From NCBI GenBank assembly GCA_016933985.1, contig JAFGTU010000514.1:1-6295 (forward strand): 6,295 bases of DNA. Direction: 5' to 3'. Shown here piece by piece: positions 1-5,832 of this stretch. The DNA is from Sedimentisphaerales bacterium. GTDB taxonomy: Bacteria > Planctomycetota > Phycisphaerae > Sedimentisphaerales > Anaerobacaceae. The position numbers were made by a program, and so were the translations under genes. Each line of letters opens with the position of its first letter. Within the stretch, counting starts at the first letter, position 1. The notes beneath the pieces were generated by a model that saw only the letters and a list, made by a program, of their open reading frames with translations, had not been told where the DNA came from and did no database searches.

Positions 1-155
1 GACGCTTCACCATTCGACATCTCATCCTAACCTCGCAGTCTTTGTTGGTTCAGCTTGGCCCACCCTCTTCCCCGGACTCCTTTTCGAAAAGTTATTTAAT
101 TATTGAACTGCATACCGCTTTTTACGACCCCGGCAGACGGCAGCCCTTATAAGGT

Positions 156-461
156 TCAAAATTTAAACTTCTGACTGGAAAATTCGGCTTCCGCAGTTAC
201 CTCATCACTATTTTTACATGGTTTTTGATGCCGGCACTCAGGAAAATTTGAGCACCTCAGAATAAACTTTCCAGCATGTTGTCCTCTCACTATTTTTCGT
301 TTTTCCAGCTTCCCGCTGCAGACTGGACAATAGCCGTAATCGCCGGCTATTAATTCGGAAATTCGGGAATCACCTTCCGGCGCGTTGTCTTTTTTATTCT
401 CTGAAGAAGCTGGTTTGGCAGAGGCACTTAAAATTTCAGGTCCGAATGTATCGACAAGCTT
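156..461 (-). pseudogene. Severed C-terminal part of the DUF2726 gene encoding a topoisomerase-type zinc ribbon
   Basis: Immediately after the TAA at 462-464 the same minus-strand frame is open for 101 codons, ending at TGA (156-158). The translation begins KLVDTFGPEILSASAK, passes through a polar linker (SSENKKDNAPEGDS), then YCPVCSGKLEKRK and FILRCSNFPECRHQKPC. The four cysteines (codons at 329-327, 320-318, 254-252, 236-234) form Cys-x2-Cys...Cys-x5-Cys, the pattern of topoisomerase C-terminal zinc ribbons (CxxC, then GxF...CSNYPxC). Many DUF2726 proteins carry that ribbon after the nuclease-like domain. There is no in-frame ATG, and the only GTG lies inside the ribbon, so independent translation is unlikely. 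I therefore read it as the broken 3' end of the preceding gene; restoring one sense codon would give a 264-residue protein. The alternatives are readthrough of TAA or a sequencing error. Confidence 0.7.
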
Positions 462-950
462 TTAGCGCAATTCGATATGGAAATAGTTTCTTTTTGGCGG
501 ATATCGTAAAATGGGAATACCGGCGGCCGCCAAGGCACTGTTGATAAAAATATCGCGTTCTCTCCTCTCCGGAAGGGCATGGCTTTTGTCATCCAGCTCA
601 ATCGCGCCAACTATTGAAAAGTCCTCTCGGGCGCAGATGAGAAAATCAAGATGCTTGCTCTGAATTCTATTAAACGCGCTTTGCCACCGGCTATCAGGCA
701 ATCCTCTACCGACCTTTATTACATCTGCCAGTCGAACTTTGCTAAAAATTCGGTAATTCTCGTTAATTATTCTATCAAGTTCATTTAAGAAGTTCTTTTC
801 AGCCGGAGACAACAAAGACTTTTGCTTGCCGTAAGGATAATATTCCAATCCCTTGCTGGTTTTGAGCTTGAGTAAAAGATTGTAAATAACCTTTTTGAAA
901 ACGAGAATGAACACTACGCATATAAAAAGAATGAAATATATTTCTACCAT
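462..950 (-). CDS. DUF2726 protein, membrane-anchored, probable restriction-endonuclease-like fold; truncated by a stop codon
   Basis: 162 residues as read. Residues ~4-18 (IYFILFICVVFILVF) form one hydrophobic segment followed by lysines, a likely membrane anchor with the rest in the cytoplasm. The DUF2726 domain covers about 45-160: SLLSPAEKNFLNELDRI, FSKVRLADVI, then KHLDFLIC (99-106), AIELDDKSH (116-124), a basic RRERD (129-133) and AAAGIPILRYPPKRNY. The conserved Asp102...Glu118-x-Asp120 pattern is what one expects of a PD-(D/E)xK-like nuclease fold, which I recall for this family; its substrate is unknown. The gene is clearly more AT-rich than the operon upstream (hand counts of single lines near 32-45 percent GC against 58-63 percent). 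The frame ends at TAA (462-464), but the same frame continues with a zinc ribbon downstream, so the protein appears cut short by about 100 residues. Possibly a pseudogene; the core domain alone is complete. Confidence 0.75.
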   Translation of the reverse strand: MVEIYFILFICVVFILVFKKVIYNLLLKLKTSKGLEYYPYGKQKSLLSPAEKNFLNELDRIINENYRIFSKVRLADVIKVGRGLPDSRWQSAFNRIQSKHLDFLICAREDFSIVGAIELDDKSHALPERRERDIFINSALAAAGIPILRYPPKRNYFHIELR

Positions 951-959
951 CTATCCTCT
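951..959 (-). promoter_or_regulatory. Shine-Dalgarno-like site for the DUF2726 gene
   Basis: The minus strand reads AGAGGATAG immediately before the ATG at 948-950. AGAGG lies four bases from the start codon, a somewhat short but workable spacing. It supports this ATG as the true start, as does the hydrophobic N-terminus that follows it. Confidence 0.5.
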
Positions 960-1000
960 GGAAAAATAACGATGTGTTTACCTTATTTTCTTAAAAGCCC

Positions 1001-1037
1001 TTTTTCAGCCCCAAAAACATCATTTTAAGGCTAAAAA
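1001..1037. repeat. Imperfect inverted repeat, possible weak hairpin
   Basis: The arms TTTTTCAGCC (1001-1010) and GGCTAAAAA (1029-1037) pair over nine bases with one bulged C and an 18-base loop. It lies about 90-120 bp beyond the helicase stop codon. The stem is mostly A-T and lacks the GC-rich stem plus U-run of a good intrinsic terminator, so a terminator role for the upstream operon is only possible, not shown. It could also be chance in a tract rich in A and T runs. Confidence 0.25.
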
Positions 1038-1122
1038 ACGACCCTCTTTTTGGCCCAATCCCTTGACTGGTGTGCGTTTAGCTTGATCCGACCCCGCGCC
1101 TTTATAGAAACTGGACCCTCCA

Positions 1123-3195
1123 TTAACCGTTTAAATCATCCAAAAACTCAGATGCGGGATCGACGCTGGTGACCAAGAGGTGGTCCCGGGCACGTGTGCA
1201 GGCGACATAAAGCAAGTGACGCTCAGTATTGTACACCTCCTCAAGATCTGCTTCATCGGCCACGGATTCCATTCTCTCCTGCAACGGAATGATTTCGTCA
1301 TCGCAGGCCATCACGGCAACGACACGAAACTCCAGGCCCTTGGCCAAGTGCATGCTGCTGATCGACATTTTGCCCGTGGTTGTCTCCATATGGTCATCCA
1401 GTATCTTAAACGGCACTTCGGACTGTTGAGCAGCCAACTTCGCCCGCTCAATCTGTGCTGTGGATCGAACAAAGATGCCGATTTCGTGAGGGGCGACTCC
1501 TTGGCTGTTTCTGTCTTTCAACCAAGCTGCAACCGCATCTGCTTCCTCCTCAATGGTATCGAACACCCGGATGGCCGGGTCTGACCCATTGAACACGGAA
1601 ACCGTTCCGCGACGATCATCAATATTGCCGTCCACATCAACGACTTCCGGTCCGAGCAAACGGTCTGCCTGCATTCGAATCTGGTGGGAGGTGCGATAGT
1701 TGATGCGCAGCGTCTGTGAGCGACCACGAATGTCCACACCGAGCGATTTCCAGGAGAAGGGTGTCTGAAAAATGCGCTGCCCCAGATCGCCGGCGAAGAA
1801 GAGGCTGTTGGGCCTGTCACCGCCCAATGCCGACAGAAATCGCAATTGCGCGACACTGATGTCTTGCGCCTCATCGACCACGGCAAAATCGAATGGCGCA
1901 TGACGGCGCTCCCCGATCTTTTCTGCGAGCCGGCAGAACATCTCTGCGAGCGTCATTTGTCCTTGCTGTCGCAGACTGGCTTTGACCTCATCGAAAACGG
2001 ACCACAACACAGCGCGATGTTGCTCCGGCAAGCGGGTCTTACGGCCCAGCCGTTTGACATCACGATATTCTTCCCAGCTTTGTAATTGCCAGGCATCGAC
2101 AACGCCTTCCCACTCACCCAATAAGAATCGCGCACTGAATTTGAATTCACCCACACGGCTGCTCGCCTCCTTCAGCAACTGTTGGATATGGTCCCGGGAA
2201 GCGATTTTAGCCGGACCAAATTGTGCTTCGTAGAGCCGCTTGCCGACCACGTCGATGGCATGCACTTCCAGCCGTTCGGCAAGACGCGGCATGTTGCTGG
2301 TCAACCGTCGCAGCTTGGTGCGCAAGGCATTGGCAAGCATCTCTGAAAAAGTGGTGAGCAGCACTCTGGCATCGGGATGGTTGCGAGCCAGGTGAACCGC
2401 ACGATGCAAGGCAACGATGGTTTTGCCGGTGCCTGCTGTGCCCGACACCCGTACAGGGCCGTTATAGTCCTTTTCCACAATCTGTCGCTGCGCCGGGTGC
2501 AGAAAGATCGTCCATTTATCCCAGGGATAATCGAGCGCTCGGGCCAGCTCGTCGGCATCGGTCATAATGCGGAAGCGCCGCTGGGCATCCGGGTGCTCGA
2601 AGGGGTCAATGCCGCTCAGAGCCATCACCGGCATCTGCGGTTGTCCGCCCGTCGCCAGTTCCAGCAAAGCTTCCGCCGCTTCACTGGGCAGGTGGTCCGC
2701 CAGCATCAGCAAGCTGTCCTCATCCGCTTTGCGCACGTCATCCAGCCATTCCATGGGCACGCCATACCCCAGCAGGGCTTCTCGGGCGATGTTCGCAAAA
2801 AGTGCCGGTTTGGTCTGTGTGGATTCATCGACAGCCAAATAGGTAGGAACATGAATTTCCTGCACGGTCTCGCGTATCTCAACCAGCTGCGCTGCCCCGG
2901 TCTTGGGATGGGTTTCCAGCTTGCGCCGCTCTGCCCAGTGGTAGGCCTTGTCGTGGTGATCGACATAGCACAGTAGCAGGCTATCGGATGTTTTATGGAC
3001 AATCAGCCGAATATCGCTGCTCACCCGTACCGACCAGAAATTCTTATCCCGGGCCTTGTCGAGCTTATGAAAACTCATGCCCGGATGGGTCGGGTTGATT
3101 TGCAGGTCAAAAGCAGTAGTTTTGACTGCCTTTTGTTCGTCACCGGTGAGTTTGGCGAGGCTGTCGGTGAAGGTGTCGGCGATGCGGAAGTTCAT
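1123..3195 (-). CDS. UvrD/Rep-like superfamily 1 helicase with N-terminal RelE/ParE-like domain
   Basis: A 690-residue protein in two parts. Residues 1-92 resemble RelE/ParE toxins: FHKLDKARDKNFWSVRV, then SDIRLIVHK, then LLLCYVDHHDKAYHWAERR, matching the usual strand order ending in an H-x-x-x-x-Y-type motif. Residues ~230-690 are an SF1A helicase: Q-motif-like LHPAQRQIV (232-240), Walker A GTAGTGKT (252-259), Walker B VVDEAQD (439-445), motif III FFAGDLGQRIF (466-476), motif IV LRINYRTSHQI (496-506), motif V SSMHLAKGLEF (613-623) and motif VI LLYVACTRAR (661-670). All core ATPase motifs are intact, so it should be an active ATP-driven 3'-5' translocase. No C-terminal nuclease domain is present; the protein ends soon after motif VI. 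The linker at ~100-230 matches nothing I know. The start ATG (3193-3195) gives the full RelE-like fold and a 30 bp gap after the ATPase stop, consistent with one operon. Whether the toxin-like part cleaves RNA or only binds is unknown. Confidence 0.9.
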   Translation of the reverse strand: MNFRIADTFTDSLAKLTGDEQKAVKTTAFDLQINPTHPGMSFHKLDKARDKNFWSVRVSSDIRLIVHKTSDSLLLCYVDHHDKAYHWAERRKLETHPKTGAAQLVEIRETVQEIHVPTYLAVDESTQTKPALFANIAREALLGYGVPMEWLDDVRKADEDSLLMLADHLPSEAAEALLELATGGQPQMPVMALSGIDPFEHPDAQRRFRIMTDADELARALDYPWDKWTIFLHPAQRQIVEKDYNGPVRVSGTAGTGKTIVALHRAVHLARNHPDARVLLTTFSEMLANALRTKLRRLTSNMPRLAERLEVHAIDVVGKRLYEAQFGPAKIASRDHIQQLLKEASSRVGEFKFSARFLLGEWEGVVDAWQLQSWEEYRDVKRLGRKTRLPEQHRAVLWSVFDEVKASLRQQGQMTLAEMFCRLAEKIGERRHAPFDFAVVDEAQDISVAQLRFLSALGGDRPNSLFFAGDLGQRIFQTPFSWKSLGVDIRGRSQTLRINYRTSHQIRMQADRLLGPEVVDVDGNIDDRRGTVSVFNGSDPAIRVFDTIEEEADAVAAWLKDRNSQGVAPHEIGIFVRSTAQIERAKLAAQQSEVPFKILDDHMETTTGKMSISSMHLAKGLEFRVVAVMACDDEIIPLQERMESVADEADLEEVYNTERHLLYVACTRARDHLLVTSVDPASEFLDDLNG

Positions 3196-3225
3196 GCTCT
3201 CAAGTTTCTCTGTCGGCCTTTGTCG

Positions 3226-5832
3226 TCAGGACGCCCGCCGATTTTTGATGGTTTGGATTACTGCCTTCAATGCTTCGATGTCCTTGCTGAACTCTTCCGC
3301 TGTTGGCGGAAGGCTATCTCTGGCCGAAACTGGATCATGCGCCTCGACGATGCCATGACAGCGAATGCATAGCCGCTGCACCTCGGTGACCTCGGCCGCT
3401 TCCAGTCCGACCACCAGGTTGAGGTTGTCGACCCGAATGTAGTCCTCAAAGCGTCTAACCGTGGAATTCAAAATGAAGTCTTGTACGACCCGTTCAATCG
3501 TGGAACGGAGGAAGCTGTATTGCTGAATCATTTGTCTGGCCAGTTCCTCGTGAGGTTCGGGAGGCCAGGGAAGCTTTTCAAAGGCCTTCTGCGCCTTCTC
3601 CAAACAATCGATCCGCTCCTTGTAGTTCTTGTGATCCCACGGAAGCCCCTCTTTAATGGTACCTGCATGCTTGCCAATTCTCTCGAGGAATCGCAAACCA
3701 GGGGGCACTCCGAGTGCAGTACACTCAGCCTGTAACTGGTTCAAGAATACGATGTCATGGGTGAACACGATAACCTGCCTATTGAGAGACTCTGCAGCCA
3801 AGCGCCGTGCGACAAGACCACGACGCTTATGGTCAAGAGATGACACCGGATCGTCAAAGACAATACCCGATGAATGTGAAGCAAGGGCGAGTTCTGCCAT
3901 AAACGATCCGACCGCAATCGCTCGCTGCTCCCCTTCACTTAAAACATCCTCGACTTTGCTGATAGTCGGCACATCAAGCACAAGCTGGTGTAAGATTCGC
4001 CCTTTGGCATTGCGTTCCTTGAGCTTCGTCTTGATATGGCCCATTCCAAGGTTCGTGAACTCCTCGTCAAGCGCACCCTTCAATGCCGACGTTACGACAG
4101 CGTTAGCTAATTCCCGAGACTTCAGTGAGATCGGCTTCGTATTCAAATCCGACCTGCAAGCTTCCAGCGCGTGCTTCTTCTTGAGCGAATCCAGTAAAGA
4201 TAGGACTTGCTTTTGACATTGTGAAAGCGCCTTTCGAGCGGAAAGAGACGCATGTTCCTTTCGCAGTGCTGATGCATGCGCCTTATCGCACGCCCTTTGA
4301 TAGTCCCGAGATCGACGATACTGCTTGGCAGAGAGGTTGCGAATTGCCTGCCGGGGATTACCATCCATTTCAGGCAGGGAATCCCACGCTTGCGACTGGG
4401 CAGCATCAAGAACCTTCCGGCGTCGGCCCTCAAGAATTTTCTCGAATGCCTCGATTTGCGGACGGATTGTTGCATCCACTTGGTCGAGTTCGCTCGCAAG
4501 AGCCCCGCCAACACCTAAGGAAAGGCCAGCCTGGCTGATCGAATCGACCGCCGTGGCAAGCTTTTGTCGGCTGTCTGCAGCGGTTTTGGCGACGTCGTCC
4601 TGAATGTACTTCTCAAAACGCTTTATCCTATCTATTGCGCACTGCAAGGGTTGCTGGCAAAGGACGCAGACAGCATCATGTTCGGTGTTCGGGAATAACT
4701 TATCGGGGTATGCTTTTTCAATTGAAAATTTTCGTGCTGCCTCGAAGAGGGCCTTCCATGTCGACTCCCCCGTTCCAGGCAGCAGGCTTTCACCTGAACG
4801 CAAAAGCTTCACCGCTGCCTGTTCCGCGAGTTCGGCATCGACCTTTTCCTGAACAACTATTTTAAGTTTCTCAATCGCCCGTGCGTCAACCACTGCTGTT
4901 GCAAGATCCACTCGCTGTGCGACCTCCTTCAGCCGCTGCGCAGACAGCTTCAGTTCTTTAGCCTTCGCAGCGGGATCCGATTCGCCAAGAGTTCGATCGA
5001 GTTCCTCTGCACGCTGTGTCTCTTCATCCGACAGTGTGGCAAGCTTTATCACTTTCTCCACAGCAGTCTTGTGACTCAACCCTGTAATCAGATCACCCAC
5101 GGCCGTGTCACCCCGCAGACTGTCAAACTGAGAGACATCGGTGTAAATACCACCAATCTCCTGATTAAGACGACGCTCTAACTCGGGCAGGACTGTATTG
5201 GCAAGAGCCTCGACGATATCAAGACCGTACGGGAGATAAGCTACTTCCTGCTCCTTTGTGAGATAGAGCCGGGCACAGTGGCAATCAAAAACTGCGATAG
5301 AGGCAAGTTCCTCTGGCGGCTCGGCTTTAGAGGACCAGTACACTTCCTTGGCCGTTCGGCCTGTTTCAATGTCAAACATCGCTTCGGGGATGCACCTCTG
5401 CGCCGCCGGATCATTGGCGTCTGGTAGTACACTCTCACTCTGGTCGCGGGCGCAACAGGCCCGCTTCATCACCCTAGCATAGCCGGATTTCCCGCTGCCA
5501 TTGCCACCGTATATCACGGTCATACCGGTTGGTTCAAAGTGAAGCGTCTGGTCAGGGGCGATGCAATTCACATGTTTAAGGTCTCGCATCGCCTTGAGAA
5601 CCACAGGATCGTCGACGGCATGGCTCTTGGGCAAGTGGTCCCTCGATAATGGGATTGCTTTGAGTTTTTTAGGATTAGGGAGGCCATGCACCGACTTCAG
5701 TAGTGTATATAGCGCATCGTAATCCTCACCGGACAACCCATCGGGCTTCTGAAACAAACGACGAGCCGCATCCTGTTTCCATACAGGAAGTGTTTGTGTC
5801 CAAGTCAGGATGTTATCAAGAAGCGCCATCAT
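3226..5832 (-). CDS. AAA_13 / RloC-PrrC-like SMC-type ATPase with zinc-hook motif
   Basis: An 868-residue cytoplasmic ABC/SMC-class ATPase. Visible motifs are: Walker A GGNGSGKS (about 109-116); a long charged, helical, coiled-coil-like middle (about 260-570) interrupted by CVLC (Cys389, Cys392), which resembles a Rad50-type zinc hook; ABC signature LSEGEQ (631-636); Walker B GIVFDDPVSSLD (656-667); and H-loop FTHD (His692). The DDP Walker B, with Asp where most ABC ATPases have Glu, is typical of PrrC-like and AAA_13 proteins. The N-terminal ~60 residues (WTQTLPVWKQDAARRLF onward) form a small helical domain characteristic of this family. The tail has Arg776-x3-Glu780 and His826/His832, resembling the Arg-Glu-His triad of PrrC. 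A nuclease role, perhaps tRNA anticodon cleavage, is inference; the ATPase call is secure. It is coupled to the methyltransferase upstream and lies 30 bp from the helicase downstream, so it probably senses DNA state in a restriction-modification setting. Confidence 0.85.
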   Translation of the reverse strand: MMALLDNILTWTQTLPVWKQDAARRLFQKPDGLSGEDYDALYTLLKSVHGLPNPKKLKAIPLSRDHLPKSHAVDDPVVLKAMRDLKHVNCIAPDQTLHFEPTGMTVIYGGNGSGKSGYARVMKRACCARDQSESVLPDANDPAAQRCIPEAMFDIETGRTAKEVYWSSKAEPPEELASIAVFDCHCARLYLTKEQEVAYLPYGLDIVEALANTVLPELERRLNQEIGGIYTDVSQFDSLRGDTAVGDLITGLSHKTAVEKVIKLATLSDEETQRAEELDRTLGESDPAAKAKELKLSAQRLKEVAQRVDLATAVVDARAIEKLKIVVQEKVDAELAEQAAVKLLRSGESLLPGTGESTWKALFEAARKFSIEKAYPDKLFPNTEHDAVCVLCQQPLQCAIDRIKRFEKYIQDDVAKTAADSRQKLATAVDSISQAGLSLGVGGALASELDQVDATIRPQIEAFEKILEGRRRKVLDAAQSQAWDSLPEMDGNPRQAIRNLSAKQYRRSRDYQRACDKAHASALRKEHASLSARKALSQCQKQVLSLLDSLKKKHALEACRSDLNTKPISLKSRELANAVVTSALKGALDEEFTNLGMGHIKTKLKERNAKGRILHQLVLDVPTISKVEDVLSEGEQRAIAVGSFMAELALASHSSGIVFDDPVSSLDHKRRGLVARRLAAESLNRQVIVFTHDIVFLNQLQAECTALGVPPGLRFLERIGKHAGTIKEGLPWDHKNYKERIDCLEKAQKAFEKLPWPPEPHEELARQMIQQYSFLRSTIERVVQDFILNSTVRRFEDYIRVDNLNLVVGLEAAEVTEVQRLCIRCHGIVEAHDPVSARDSLPPTAEEFSKDIEALKAVIQTIKNRRAS
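5829..5832 (-). promoter_or_regulatory. ATGA stop/start overlap coupling methyltransferase and ATPase translation
   Basis: On the minus strand positions 5832 to 5829 read ATGA: ATG opens the ATPase gene and TGA closes the methyltransferase gene. A second ATG follows directly (5829-5827), so the ATPase may begin at either methionine. The upstream bases (minus-strand TTTAGAGTGAA) hold only a weak Shine-Dalgarno-like AGAG, which fits reinitiation by ribosomes finishing the upstream gene. The overlap implies that both proteins come from one mRNA at linked levels. Confidence 0.75.

Larger units (their letters stand above)
951..1122. other. Noncoding gap between helicase and DUF2726 genes, no gene seen
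   Basis: 172 bp with no supportable coding frame. It holds runs of A and T, an imperfect inverted repeat (1001-1037) and two GACCC-type motifs (near 1039-1045 and 1088-1095). No convincing sigma70 promoter with well-spaced -35 and -10 boxes could be picked by eye on either strand, although the DUF2726 gene probably needs its own promoter given the distance from the helicase. The change from GC-richer to AT-richer DNA occurs here, which makes it a candidate junction between differently acquired segments. Confidence 0.5.

Noticed and set aside
1..25. Possible start of a further minus-strand gene (ATG at 18-20 or 23-25)
   Set aside because: Two different frames are open to the window edge with only six to eight codons visible; too short to choose or support a gene, although an AGG-rich stretch precedes them.
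80..91. Perfect 12-base palindrome cttttcgaaaag
   Set aside because: It is short and single-copy with no spaced partner or recognised operator. It might be an operator half, but a palindrome of this size can occur by chance.
145..154. Palindrome ccttataagg just past the end of the DUF2726 frame
   Set aside because: Ten bases with no loop and no T run; it does not resemble a terminator and may be chance.
462..464. Recoding of the TAA as selenocysteine or pyrrolysine
   Set aside because: Those use TGA and TAG respectively, not TAA; a nonsense mutation or sequence error is simpler.
1063..1091. Plus-strand TTGACT as a -35 box
   Set aside because: The -10 position at 17 bases spacing reads ATCCGA, and there is no gene on that strand to drive.
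2377..2976. 199-codon open frame on the plus strand, antisense to the helicase gene
   Set aside because: It lies entirely opposite a gene with a full set of SF1 motifs, its translation shows no recognisable domain, and long antisense frames are common in GC-richer coding DNA.
3656..4216. 186-codon plus-strand frame opposite the ATPase gene
   Set aside because: It is a shadow of the ATPase coding frame, with serine- and arginine-rich low-information translation and no known motif.
4143..4514. Second minus-strand frame within the ATPase gene
   Set aside because: It overlaps the coiled-coil coding region in another phase. The main frame is continuous from Walker A to H-loop, so there is no sign of a frameshift.
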